Assembly (NCBI GenBank): GCA_015680685.1
Contig: MNCI01018932.1
Coordinates: 648,886-712,885 of the forward strand
Length of the DNA stretch: 64,000 nt
From: Gnetum montanum
Lineage: Eukaryota; Streptophyta; Gnetopsida; Gnetales; Gnetaceae
Direction of reading: 5' to 3'
Positions 41,961 to 54,399 of this stretch are shown piece after piece (position 1 is the stretch's first letter; every line of letters begins with the position of its first letter). The position numbers and the translations under genes were made by a program. The notes under the pieces are model-generated. The model was not told where the DNA came from. It searched no databases and saw nothing but the letters and a program-made list of their open reading frames with translations.

Positions 41961-44683
41961 GTAAAAAGAAAATTGCCTAAAAATGTGAAAAGTACAATTC
42001 TTTATTATCTTATGATTTTAAACCTCTCATACAATGGAAATAATAATTATTTACCCTTATATTTTGAGGGGGAAAGGAAGAAGATGTTGAATCTCAAACA
42101 ATGAATAATAATATTTAAAAAAAATCAGAGTACCTGAGATTAATATATGAAAATTCTAAAGGAAAAGGATAATGATTTTGAGAATTCATTTTCATGTATT
42201 CATCTTTATAATGAATCTTGAAAAATCTCTCCTTTGAATTAGAAAAGGATTAGGATTTTCCATTATTTAGAAGCACCATAATAGGTTTTCACTTCTTACT
42301 AAAAGATTTCTTGTAAAAACAAGAAGAAAATACTTTCTAAAGTTAAAATACTATATGAATAAGAAATAATGAAAAAATAACATAGGAAATAAACGCTCCT
42401 TATTCTTTAGCCCTTGAAATAAAAAGAAAGTAATGCTATAGAAAATAAAATAATTGATGAGCTTTCAATGCGAGTTTTTTGCTTGAAGCTATAGCTAAAA
42501 AGTAAAATCTTTAAGAATCTAATATTTAACTTCTATTGAGAGGTCATAGTTATGCTCTTGTTTCTAGAAAATAATTGCATACCCAGGCTTCCCAATAGAG
42601 TAGAAAAAAAAATGGTCTAAGATAGTTTCAAATCCAAAGAAAGAAAGTAGATAGAGTAGGTTGATCACCAATAATGACTTTCTTTATGGTTGGATGAAAG
42701 TTATTATAAATTTTGGATGTTCATTTCCAAGGATGTTGAGTAATAGGACAATATAAAAACTTAAAAAAATGAATCTTTAATTTCATAGAGAGGACATTGA
42801 GGAGAAACAATTCTCATGTGTTTAAAATGAATGCCAATAGGAATACCTTGATGAATAAGACAACATATAAAATATGAATTTTATGAAAGGTAGAATCTCT
42901 TCAAATATCTTATATTTTCTAGTTTAATCATAACTTAGCATTGTAGCACCTAGTGTGGCACTACATTACTTGAGTTACAAACCTTAAAAATCATAAATAA
43001 ATAAGTGCAGAGCCTAAAATGAGACATTCATTTCAGAAATTTTTCTCTAGAATTTCTTATTAAGAGCTTTTTCTCCATTAGGAAAGTAGGCATTCTCTTT
43101 TTTTCTTCTATCTATTTTGACTTGTTGCTTCATTATGCAATAAGACTTTGTTGTAGTGCTATCATGCTTTCATATCCTAGAACTATTTAGTCAATGTGGA
43201 GTTGAGTGTTAGTGTAGTGAATAAAGCTCATGATTTTCCATTTTCCTCTAAAATATTAACATGTATTAAACAACAAAAACACTAGAATTGTGAGCTCCAT
43301 GAACTATTATTAGTTACTAAATTCCCTAAAATTATTATTATTTATTTAAGTAATTAGATATGAATTAATTAAGTATTTTTATAAAGCTATGATGATTCTA
43401 CCTTACACAAGAATATTGTATTTCTATAACATGATGTTTGTTCATCAAGAATGCAACTAAGAATTCATTTATTTATTTTTCATGTGTGTTTACATTGCAC
43501 CTATCCCTTAAGGAATTGCAATGTGAGTGTGCCTTTAATTTCATTAGACATGTGATCATTGTAGTGGTTCAATAAGGGATTGCAATAAGTATGTTTATTT
43601 TTTACTTATTCTTTTTAATTTCTCACTATGGTAACATGATTTATTTTTGTATCATATGTAAGATATGTATTATAATAATTTTTATGCTTTTGAAATGATA
43701 CACAAATAAACTCTATATTTCACTTTTGTTTCTTCTCAATGGTAATGACTAGTTCAGCAAGTGTACCAATTAATATAGTTGTTCTATTCTCACTTGAAGG
43801 GAGCCCTTATCATTATTGCCATTATTAGGGAAGATGCGTTGTGAATAAATAGTTTGATTATAAATTCAAATTCTTGCATTTTATTTTTGATGTGTATATT
43901 TTTCTTAGTATCTATATGGTGATTTTAACTTATAAGTTAAATGGAAAACTATGTGGAAGGTATAAGAACCTCTAGAGTGAAAGAATTAAAAACGTAAAAG
44001 ATTGTACATGTTGTGTTTGAGAATGTGGTGAATCATTCTCAACTACTATTTGTCCTAACTTGCCATTATGATAGGAAAGAAAGGTGAAAAAATCTCATTG
44101 AATAATTTTCCATGGAATCAAATTAAGTTATACATCAAGGTATTGTGGAGACCTTAAAAAATATATATCTTTTAGATGATTTACTATTTTATAGGATTGG
44201 AAACTAACAGAAAGCAATAAAAGTATCCATCAATATAAGAACTTCATGATAGTTTAGTTAAAGAGGAGGAACAACTATGTAATACCTTTGGGGATGGATA
44301 TTTTAATGATGATGAGGAGACTTCTCACTGAATGGGAAAGAAGGAAATCCCTTAAAAAGATCCTTCAAAGAACAATTATGAAGAGAAAGGATAATCCAAT
44401 GGTAATAATTCACTTTTCAAATTCCGATTTCTTCATCGCATTAGGGATGATTCTTAATGGAAAGGTAAGTTAAAATGATAAAAAGTAATTTATGTTAAAA
44501 TTATTATTTATTAGGTTGACCTATCTAAATGATAAAGAAGTTTAGAAATATGGAAAAGTATCAATTCCAAGGTTTACCTATTTATCCCTAAGGTTAACTG
44601 AGCCCTTCAAAGATCAACTAACTTGAGTTTAGCATAGTTGCAGCTAGACCAAAATGCATATTTTGAAGATTGGCCAACCTTTC
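41961..44683. other. AT-rich stretch, nothing recognised
   Basis: About 2.7 kb without a credible frame. The short open frame at 44288-44473 has no recognisable feature and no support. It ends with CTTTC (44679-44683), the target duplication of C. Confidence 0.4.
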
Positions 44684-45249
44684 TAATGGGATGCGACATC
44701 GCATGGGCCGCGATATCGTGGTGAATCGCCAAGGCTATAAATAAGAGGTGGCACTCCCTTGTGTCTCATCCTAGGCTTAGACCATAGCGAAGCTCTGGCA
44801 GTTTAACCTCTCCAGAGATAGATTAATTTCCATGTGCCCGTAGTAGGAACTCCAAAGTGAACGGATCTTTATTTGAGCAAATATTGTACCTGAACACATA
44901 TTTTGTGTGCGAAAATAAAGATGAACTTCTTGGATAAACATTGCAGTGCATGGAATAGGATAATTAGGACTTTATTTACTATTATTTATTATTCATCATT
45001 TAAATGCTTTATTTGTCATTAAATCTTTCTCAACCCTTCTCTCCTAGTTAAGTGCCTCAATACGACCACTTTAAGCACGTGCGTTACACTTGGTGATCCC
45101 AGCAATGATTAGCATTTGGTAACCAAGGTTGCATTGGTTTAGGGTGTGAATGGTAAGTGGGAGAGGATGCTGACACTAGGTTAATTAAGGCTTAGTTATT
45201 TAGTTAGAGTTAGTTAATTAGTCTCTTCACCCTTCACCTCAATAGCATA
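44684..45249 (+). repeat. C 5' LTR, 3' end deleted (566 bp left)
   Basis: TAATGGGATGCGACATCGC at the start (TGATG with one change). A short GATATC array, TATAAATA (44736-44743) and the body follow, to AATAGCATA at 45249. The last 200 bases or so of LTR, primer site and leader are missing. The junction carries ATGTGCCCGCAGTAG (45248-45263), a near copy of LTR text at 44838. Confidence 0.85.
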
Positions 45250-45308
45250 TGTGCCCGCAGTAGATAAAAAATTTATATAACGGTTAAATAGCGCATCGAT
45301 AAGATACA

Positions 45309-47815
45309 ATGTCTTCTTCTTTTTCTCACAAGAGCATTACACCACCTATGGATCATACTAGAAAAAATTGGTAGTCTAAAACACATAACCAAAATCTTCC
45401 AACTCCTCAAAAATACTAAGTGGTATATACCCATCCCGATGAGTATATACCAGATTTTACCTTTATCCTCCATTAAGATGAATAGCTATGATGGAGAGAC
45501 TTGCAAGGTAACATTGTGTTACCTCTAGATCGTGCAGTCCCCAACATGCTCCTCCGTGCTCTTGCACAAATAGACATGACACAGCTCTATGATGAATATG
45601 TTATAGGTGACTTTGACACAAGGGATTATCATCCCAGAGTAGCATAACAGATAAGGGACTCAAGGCAGGAGAGCCAACATACACTGTTGAAGGGCAAGGG
45701 GGGCCTGCACGTCCTAAGTGAAATCAGAGATGGTGAACCACTTATAATAGGTTCTTTATCAAAAGATGTTCCCCCTCCTAACGATGGTGAGAAGGTGGGA
45801 TATCAGAACCTATGCTCCACGAAGCACAACCCTGGTTCTAACCCCCGTGAATGCCAACTGTTCACTGAGGGAACAACAACACATGACAAGGATGGGAACT
45901 TTGATCATCATCACGATTGGGGCCGTAGCAATAGAAGAGAAGGTAAGAAACATTGTCATGGCGATGGTTCTCCTTCTTCTTTCCCTTCATCACATCACTT
46001 ACCCTCTCCTTCCACATTTGGACGCAGCCATCAACAACATAACGGTGAGGATAGAGGTAGGAAGAATGAGAGACCTCGACAACAGAGTCGAGAGCGAGGA
46101 CAAGGGCATGAACGAAGGGAAAGTAGGAACAACATAGACATCATAGACGTCATGAAAGAGATGATCATTACAAACCCCTACTTGCCACCCGACTCATGCT
46201 ACATATCATGGAGGCAATTAGGATACCCACAAGGCATCTAAAAGATAGCTGGATCAAGCACTTAGATATGAATAATATCCCACGATTTGAAGGAGGATAT
46301 AACACTGATCCACAAAATCATGTATAGGAATTCCATGATGTTTGTGCCTTGCAGAACATAGAAAATGATTGGTAGAAACTAAAGTTATTTCCTAGGACAC
46401 TCATAAAGGAAGCAAAATGTTGGTACCGGTCCTTAGAGCAGGAAACCATTAGGAGATGGAGTACGATGTTAGAGTTGTTCAAAAATAAATACCAAACGTA
46501 CTCCAGAGTGTCTAATTTTCATAAATAGATCCAAGGATAGAAGCAAGGTAATCATGAACCCTAGAATGCTACCATGGGCCAATATTATGCATTGCTACAT
46601 CATTGCCTGAGCCATGGCTACGCACAATGAGACCAACTTCGCCACATCATAGATGGGCTAAGGTATTAAACTAGGAGAACCCTTGGGACTTATGCCCAAG
46701 GGAGACTATCAGAACTTAGATCCCATGAGATACATCGATTGCTAGAGCAAGTAGCCAAAGAAGAAAGTGAACTATGAAAAAGAGAGAGCATGAAGGAATA
46801 TAGCAGTGATCCTTCCCTCTAGAAGAGGGGAGTGAAATTTTGCGATGAAGAGGATGAGTCACCACTCGGAGAGTTGGTGAATAGAAAAATCTTGCCGTTT
46901 CAAAAGCTAACAAAATAAGTAGCGGCTAAGGTAGATGAAGTATGGAGCTCCTTAGATGACAAAATAGAAACTATCTTGAAAATTGTAGAGGAATCTAAGG
47001 AGGAAAGAAGTAGTGACAAAGACAAGAAAAAGAGGAGAGATTTTGGTCCTGCACATCACAAGGGTAAAGGGAAAATTACTATCTCTAATGAGGTTGTGGA
47101 TTCAGACACAGATGATGATGGTGGATGTGAGATCTACTACTATGACCATCCTAAGGGATGTTGTCCAATCATCTCACATCTCCAAGAGTCTGGGGTGTAT
47201 GCACTCAACCCAAGACTTAACAAACGACAAACACCCTGAAGGTTACCTTATCCCAAAGGTAACCCAAGACAGTTCCACCAACCATTGACATACTATCCAA
47301 GTGGAACTCAACCACAACCCATCGGGCAACACCAGCAATGGCAACACCCACATTCATGGGGGATGCCACTGTCAAGACAATAGTACCCTTACTGGTAGCC
47401 AGATCCATATGGATACTACATGCAATAGCTAATTTCTCCAAATGAGTCCATGGGTCACACAACTCCCCAACGTCACTGCCAAGTTTGGGAGTACTTTAGA
47501 AGGACTCCTTCTCCTCTGGGAGATGCTCCACACCCTTACCATCCTCCAAATCCATCTACTTCTCTTCCACTGGTAGTTCCCATACCGCCTGCTCCAACAA
47601 TGAAAGGAGAACTCCCCACTCAACTACAGCAACATAATGCTACAAGATCTATAAACATTCAACCTACTATTGGTTCTGAAAACCGTAAAAAGAGAAGACC
47701 TTTCTTCAAAATCAAAAGCCCAAAAAAGCTCTCACAATCACAAGCGGTTGAGTCCAGGTACACTCCTCCAACACATAAGGCTTCAGAGCTCCCTTCAGTC
47801 CAATAATAGAGCTTA
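45309..47815 (+). pseudogene. C gag
   Basis: ATG at 45309 (MSSSFSHKSITPPMDH), aligned with A and E. The His/Ser/Asp/Arg-rich linker is open at 45687-46241, including RPRQQSRERGQGHERRESR. The gag core (about 46300-46690) reads CYRSLEQETIRRWSTM preceded by KLFPRTLIKE, then NHEP and GQYYALLHHCLSHGYAQ with several stops. In the zinc knuckle the second Cys is Tyr (CEIYYYDHPKGCC, 47126-47164). The Pro-rich tail is open at 47450-47806. Stops at 46526-46528 and 46538-46540 sit where A keeps Gln and Trp. Confidence 0.85.
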
Positions 47816-47819
47816 ACAG

Positions 47820-48590
47820 ATATGATTATGTTAACACATACCGTAACCGACTAGATCAAGGTAGGCCACCTTCCCAGGAAACTATCTAACCCTAGAAGTC
47901 CCTTAATCTACCTCCAAGTCACCGAGAATGAATCACATAAGGCTCTTCTTGACTCAGGTTTGGGAGTCAACCTAATCTCACGAGAAATGTATCATGCCTG
48001 GAACCTACCCCAACTCAAGAAGAGCAACATTCAATTAGAGATGGCTGATCAGTCCATCACCATTCCCTTGGGATTGGTGGAGGACATAGTTACTACTATG
48101 TTGTTGGTCATACCCCGCTGATTTCCTGGTAATAGAAGTTAACAATGACAAAGGGGACTTCCCAATTATAATGGGAATGGCATGGCTAAGCACAATAGAT
48201 GCATGCCTAGGGATCCACAATCTTTCCTTGGAGATATCTAAGGTAAATATTTATGGAAAGATCAAGAAGAAGAAAGTTCTATGCATCACATATAGTGATT
48301 TATCAGATGATGACATGGAGGAATGCTCTGCATCTCTTCCATTCAACAGGTGTGCCCTAGAAACACAGATACAAAGGTGCCTGTATGTAGCAATCACACC
48401 AGTAGTGGACACCCCGTGGTTGACAACTAGTCGAAAGAGCAATCCAATATGCATGGAACAAACTGGGGGAACAACTCATGCCCACAACGAAGGTATAGAT
48501 ACGTTGGAATATGAGTGTCACCGACTTCCACCCCTTAATCTAAGAACATCAATAGGGAGAAGTTGGGCACTTCTAAGAAATTAAAATAGA
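47820..48590 (+). pseudogene. C protease-like domain and tail
   Basis: The D-S-G loop is intact here: ALLDSGLGVNLISREMYH (about 47941-47996). Then comes ITIPLGLVEDIVTT, a one-base shift near 48103, and IIMGMAWLSTIDACLGIHN (about 48160-48215), retropepsin-like. The tail KKKVLCITYSDLSDDDMEE to RSWALLRN ends at 48584. It is the best-kept protease-like domain of the family in this window, still frameshifted. Confidence 0.75.
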
Positions 48591-48620
48591 AATTCATTAT
48601 TTTGGATTTCTCCCTTTCCA

Positions 48621-48640
48621 TTCAGTCATGGGGAAGATGG
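48621..48640 (+). other. Internal PPT-like tract 1 of C
   Basis: TTCAGTCATGGGGAAGATGG, at the end of the coding part as in A. Confidence 0.55.
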
Positions 48641-48674
48641 CCACCTATTCTAATCATTTGGGGCCCTCAGTCCC

Positions 48675-48850
48675 TTTTAAGTTTTTTTTTTACACATTTT
48701 TGTTTTACACATTTTCGTTTCACATGTTTTTGTTTTACACATTTTTGTCTTACACGTTTTTATTTTACAAATTTCTTTAACTTTTCTTATTTTTGTTTTA
48801 CAACATCATTATACTTTTCATTTTTTTGTGTGTGTGCATGTGTGATCCAC
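48675..48850 (+). repeat. T-rich minisatellite of C
   Basis: Same TTTTTGTTTTACACA-type units as in A (26320), with a shorter GT run (48827-48842). Confidence 0.75.
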
Positions 48851-48854
48851 CTTG

Positions 48855-50596
48855 TAAGTTTGTCACCAATAAGTGTTCTTCATGATGGTATGAACTATTT
48901 TCATATTGATTGCTAATGTTTGGTTTTTACCTTTAAGTCATGATGTTGATACTAAGGTATGTTTCTTTTGATATAGCAGACAATGAGTCCACTTCATCCA
49001 TTCATCCACCAGTTTCTATGGTCTCTCTCAACTTGGAAATGTACCATCCCTTTCATAATAAAAACTATAATGAATCGGTGACTGGGCATTTCTCAAACTA
49101 AGGAAGGACTCAAGGATTGAAAAGGGTGTGACTTTAAGGGAACTTGATGCATTTGTGTTGGCCATTCTCTTGGATTCTTGGATGTTTTCTTCTTGATTTT
49201 TCTTTCTGTTCTAATGTTACTCAATTATCAGGAAGCTGAGCAAATAAAAATAACAAAATCTTTGCATGGTATGGTTCTCACGCATAAACACATAAAATGA
49301 AAAAAAAAACAACAAAAAAGAAGAAGAAGTGAGAATTCAAAGCACACCCCTTAGACCAAATAATCCCTTATGCTACAACCACTGGTTATGGAACTCAAAA
49401 TAAAAATGTTTCCTCTAACTAAGGCCCTCCTCGCTTCCCATTCTCTCCTCCTTCGTTCTGTTGGAATGGTGGTGGCTCTTTGGGAGATGCATTCTTGTTA
49501 CTTCAAGAGGATGGATTGGCCAAATGCATTAATGCGAAGTCACTGGATGTGGTTTGTTTGAGGCCAGACTTGGAATGGGATTTGCTAAGTCACGTTAATC
49601 ATGACGTACACAAGGGGCTGTACACCACCTTGTTCTTGGGATTCCATTCCATTCTCTCCTCTCCACCCTTCTTTCCATTGATCACCTCATTGTCAGTTGT
49701 ATCATTAGTGTATATTTTGGTTGACACATTGTTTTCTTTTTGGTAAATTCTTGTGTTCCAAACTTTAACTCTTGTTCCAAATGACATTCCCAGAGCCTAT
49801 GGACTCTTTGACTATGGGTTTGTCAGGGCATTAAGGGCATGAGCCTACTTTGGGGGGGACCCACTGACATTCCTATTTGGTGCACCAGTTAACTTCTTCC
49901 CCCTAACATTTTTGCAATCCATTTTATTTTGTTCATTTCCATCTTGACATCCACTTTATCGATGTTACTGTTGTTTCTTTTTATCCATCTTTCTTATTCC
50001 TTTTCTTTTTCCATTCTCTCACTACTGGAGGTTTGCGATTAGTCATGGGGGTACGGCGCCGAACTTTTTCGATTTTCTCCTAACCCCTACACCTTCAATA
50101 GTTACCAATATTATATCTCCTGATCCATAATCTGCCATACCACAACTCAGCCAATGGACTTTCACTAAAGCAATGTATCAACTGCATTGAAATTCATTTA
50201 CCCTTGCTAATATAAAGACTGTGTTGTGTGTGCAGATGGTAATCATGAAATAATGGATTGGATCTGGAGGGAACACTTGGAATGGATTGGTGCTAAAGTA
50301 GCTATGCAAGGAGTAAGATCAATGGTGCGCTTATGGATGGATAAAAAAAGGAGCAATCTTGGCGTTGGCAGCAGCAACACTTCTTTCTCTCTCTCTCTCT
50401 CAGCTGCCAAATAAGGCCTAATGTCAATGTAATAAGGTGTTCACTATTGTTTTCATGAACACTAGTTTTGTCTTGTTCTATAATGATGATTCGTTTACAT
50501 GTCATCCCATTAGTTCCATTTCAGTCAATAATCCCATACCTTCCTGATATTATTATAAGGAACTTGAGGACGAGTTTTCATTTAGTCATAGGGGTA
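48855..50596 (+). other. C 3' region: hairpin, splice-like acceptor with 3' ORF, PPT
   Basis: Hairpin arms TGTCAG (49821-49826) and CTGACA (49864-49869). The second PPT-like tract is AGTCATGGGGGTACGG (50041-50056). CTAAT (50207-50211) is followed by TGTGTGCAG (AG 50234-50235) and ATGG. The frame after it reads CADGNHEIMDWIWREHLEWI, then AMQGVRSMVRLWMDKKRSN, open to 50414. The PPT is TTTAGTCATAGGGGTA (50581-50596). Confidence 0.6.
50226..50414 (+). pseudogene. C 3' ORF segment
   Basis: A frame of about 60 codons without stop: a Trp-rich start (WIWREHLEW), then MVRLWMDKKRSNLGVGSS and a Ser/Leu-rich end. D has a close relative (60395-60640) and A a version with one stop. The similarity in protein text between C and D (EWIWREHLEWNGAK in D) hints at selection, but the repeats are young enough that DNA similarity alone could explain it. 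Function unknown. Confidence 0.4.
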
Positions 50597-51404
50597 TGAT
50601 GGGATGCAATATCGCATGGGCCACGATATCGTGTATGCGATATCGTGTCGTCCCCCGCGATATCGTGGTGCACTGCCAAGTCTATAAACAAGAGGCAGCG
50701 CTTCCTTGTTTCTCATCCTAGGCTTAGATCGTAGCAAAGCTCTGGTAGTTTGACCTCTCCAGAGATAGATTAATTTCCATGTGCCCATAGTAGGAACTCC
50801 AAAGTGAACAGATCTTTATTCGAGTAGATATTGTACCTGAACACATCTTTGTGTATGGAAATAAAGGCAAACTTCTTGGATAAACCTTGCAGTGCATGGA
50901 ATAGGCTAATTAGGACTTTATTTACTATTATTTATTATTTGTTATTTAAATTCTTTATTTGTCATTAAATCTTTCTCAACCCTTCTCTCCTAGTTAAGTG
51001 CCTCAATATGACCGCTTTGCGCACGTGCGTTACACTTGGTGATCCCAGCAACGATTAGCGTTTGGTAACCAAGGTTGCATTGGTTCAAGGTGTGAACAGT
51101 AAGTGGGAACAGATGTTGACGCTAGGTTAATTAAGGCTTATTTAGTTAGTTATAGTTAGTTAATTAGTCTCTTCATCCTTCATCTGAATAGCATAGGAGA
51201 TAAAATCAAAAAGCTATAAAAATCATATACCTCATACTTACTTAACCATACACCATGAAAAATACAAGTCTGGGAAGACAACGAATAATTAACCTTAAGT
51301 GTTCCATGAGGTGTGTAGGCACTTAGTCTACAGAGTTCGACCGGATCGCGCGTGTTACGCTTGTATTCATATGGTTGAGTGTAGGGGTACCTTGCCACTC
51401 ATCA
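50597..51404 (+). repeat. C 3' LTR (808 bp)
   Basis: TGATGGGATGCAATATCGC at the start, CCACTCATCA at the end. Palindrome array 50602-50668, TATA-like TATAAACA at 50683-50690. Confidence 0.9.
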
Positions 51405-51409
51405 CTTTC

Positions 51410-52460
51410 CATAAGTTGACCTATTCAATATAAGTTATTATTGTCAAATGTCCATTTCTAGAAAACTAAGATCAAATAAGAAGACCAAACTAAGAGTTTA
51501 TATATATATTTTAGATTTCAATGTAAGATTAATCAACCCAAGCATAGGTTGACTAAATAGGTATATAGGGTAACTGATCCTAGATTAGGATGATGTGTTA
51601 GGGGAATAATAACAAAAAGAAGAAGGAAAAAGCATCCCTCAAAATTTATGATACAAAAAAAGCATTAAGGTTTGAGCTTTACCATGTATATTCAAGGATG
51701 GAACATTTCTTCGTGAACATCATAGATCATTTATCTGTTGTTGTTCAAGTGGATATGGATCATTGAATAAGGACTATTATTTCAGCATTAATAAGAAAGA
51801 TCAAAGTAATCATCTTGGAAAATTTTAAAATTGTAAGAAAGAGAGTCAAATAGAAACATTCTATTGTATGATTGTACCCTAATCTCTATATCTTTTACAT
51901 GCTCATACTTGTATTGAATATAACTTGATCTAATATAAGATCATTGAACATCTTCTTAAAATTTCCTTTGATTTCTATGGTTTAGTTTCAATGTTTTTAC
52001 TTGAAATTATCATTTTTATAAAAAGGAGAGTAGAAACCCTTGAATCTAGTACTATTTCTAAGAAGTTAAAGAAGATTGGATGGAAACCTAAGAGAGTAGA
52101 GATTCTTTTATCATTATCAATTTTCATTACTACAAAGTTAATTTTCAATACTATCTTATGAACTCATATAAACCTCTCTAATAATTATCTCTCCTATCTG
52201 CCATTTAGATCCAACTCATTCTACATTTGACTTAGCATTTTCCTTATGATGCTTTAGTACCTATTTTACTTTATGTTTTCAACATTAAAATCATCTAGTT
52301 TAGAAGTTAAAAGGTTATCTATAAATTCAATTCAATTTACCATTTCTTCAAAGGAAGAAATTTCTAAATATTTATTTGAGATGATAGAACATTTTATGGA
52401 GAACCTAAAAATATAAAATTCATTGTATATTGATTATCTAATACTAATAAATTCTCAAAA
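51410..52460. other. AT-rich stretch, nothing recognised
   Basis: Continuation of the DNA into which C inserted. No domain was found. A phrase GTTGACCTAT occurs on both sides of C (44515 and 51415), but I cannot define an element. Confidence 0.35.
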
Positions 52461-52469
52461 AACAGTTTA

Positions 52470-52930
52470 ACCATGATTTGTCATCAAGTCAAGGTATTGC
52501 AAGCTTCAAAACTATAATTCCACCATGACTCATTATATTATTGAGATCATTTCTCTTCAAACCATAACTTTGGCCAACTTATGGTTAAATATCATGACTC
52601 ATGATTAATTCTTCATGTTAATCACAACTTATGATCATGTCATGGTATCAACCATAACTCTTGATTAGCTCATGATTCAAAATCACTTAATAAAATTTCA
52701 TCATGACTCATGATAATCTTATGGAGTAGTGATCATGACTAATTGTCCATTGATGATAAACATTTAGATAAGGTAAATTTATCATGACTCATGATGAAGT
52801 CATGGCATCCTTAGAAAGTCTTAATCTTTATTGTCAACCAACTTATAGCTCATGTCGTAATACCACAACTTGTAGTATTATAAACCATAATTCATGTTGA
52901 AGTTGTGGCTAACTCATGGTCATCAAAAAA
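52470..52930. repeat. Degenerate CATGACTCATGAT-type repeat region
   Basis: Variants of CATGACTCATGAT, ACAACTTATGATCATG and CATAACTTTGG recur irregularly every 20-50 bases. It looks like an old minisatellite with near-palindromic units. No clean period is visible by eye. Confidence 0.45.
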
Positions 52931-53001
52931 TAAAAATTTTAATAGATCTTGAAGCTTTAAGTTAGAAACTTTCAAGAAAGCAATCTAACAAAAATAAGAG
53001 T

Positions 53002-53843
53002 TAATGAGCGACGAGTAGTCATTATGCCCAACCATACGAATCACTAGCATTCATTAAGTGATCTAGTCAAATTCTATAGACTTTAGCTCTCTAAGTACAC
53101 TTGTTCTAGGTAGTGAATCTAAAGGATGTGGTCATTATCTTCATAGTTTCACTTGTGAAGTGCAAAGGTATTATTAAGTGTAGCTGAGGCACATGATTTT
53201 TATCATTTTATGTTTTTCATTTATTTTGCCTAAGTGCAAGAATAAAGTAATTAAATGTTTAATCAATCTAACAACTGACTACTTCTTAACTAATCCTAAC
53301 ATAAGCATCTATTCCCACTTTCTTTACACATCTTGAACATGTTACAACACTACTAGGTTACCAAGTGTTAAGTGCTTTTGGGATTACCAATCATTAACGT
53401 ATGCTCGAAGTGGTTGTAATTATATGCATTAATTTATCATTATGAATTAATTACTCAAATGCATTAAAGTAAATTTCATGAATATTAAATGCATGAGGTA
53501 AATATTAAGCTAAGTCCATGTGCTTCAAGGTTTATCAAGAAAGCTCATTTTTATTACTGTTCACACTAAGGTGCTCAGGTACATTAATGCTTGAATAAAG
53601 ATTCATATACTTCTAAACCACTACTACAGGAACTTAGAAAATATTGTAGCTTTAGGAAGATAAAATTGTAAGAATTTTGCTAGTAGCTAATGAAAAAATG
53701 ACATTAATGTGGTGGGTGTCCACACATTTATAGAAAATACTAGATACTATGTTGACACATCAAAGCATGTGTCGATAGGTATGTGTCAATGGGATCATTT
53801 TAACAAGTATGCGTTAACATGGTCTAATGACCACAACTCATCA
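53002..53843 (-). repeat. Element G 3' LTR (842 bp)
   Basis: TAATGAGCGACGAG at the plus start and ACTCATCA at the end, followed by the PPT TACCCCCATGACTAAATG. Same architecture as the E and A-D LTRs. The U3 zone (53745-53825) has TGTGTCGATA/TGTGTCAATG-type repeats instead of GATATC. Confidence 0.8.
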
Positions 53844-54330
53844 TACCCCCATGACTAAATGAAAACTCATCCTTGAGTGAAAAAAAGGAGGAAAAAATTG
53901 CTTACAAAATTTTGAAAAGGTATTGGATTATTAATTGACATACTAACTCAAACAAATAAACACTGAGTGTCCAAGTATATGGATTTGTAACTTTTACAAA
54001 AATGGATGTTCATGGTCAAAAAATTGAATACCATTACAAAAATTGATAGAAAATAAAACAATCCTAGGTGTGGAGATTCCAAAGGTGCCAAATGACCTTC
54101 TCCTACCTCTGGTGCATGTGATAGTTATTGTTGAGGCTATGGTTGCTGAGGTTGTCCTACTACAACTACAACTTCTAATTGAAGATGGAAAGAATCCAAT
54201 AATGCTTTCATCTTCTTCTCCTTTCTCTAGGGATCATATATGGTCCATGTGGCATCACCAATGTGGGCTAGTACAAGGACATTCCACATATAGGAAATTG
54301 CTAAAAAAAGCTTCTTTAAATTGATAAACC
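53844..54330 (-). other. Element G 3' region, truncated
   Basis: PPT at 53844-53860, then text collinear with E 7912-8290 (for example GATGTTCATGGTCAAAAAATTGAA against the E segment at 8086). The similarity fades near 54330, where other DNA begins. No coding part of G remains in the window. Confidence 0.6.
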
Positions 54331-54399
54331 AAGCTACAAATTATTTTTATTTAATATCAAATACCTTCATATGGTTCTATAGTTCCTAGTAGTCATTCA

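Larger units (their letters stand above)
44684..51404 (+). mobile_element. Element C: gag-only (TR-GAG type) LTR retrotransposon
   Basis: The LTRs are 44684-45249 (3' end deleted) and 50597-51404. A perfect target duplication CTTTC flanks the element (44679-44683 and 51405-51409). The interior carries gag with the protease-like domain, the minisatellite, the 3' region and the PPT, collinear with A. The primer site is lost with the LTR end. No RT, RNase H or integrase is present. Confidence 0.9.

Noticed and set aside
42900-43020. Inverted repeat TGTAGCACCTAGTGTGGCACTACA near 42950 as a MITE end
   Set aside because: The palindrome is short and imperfect, with no second end or target duplication found.
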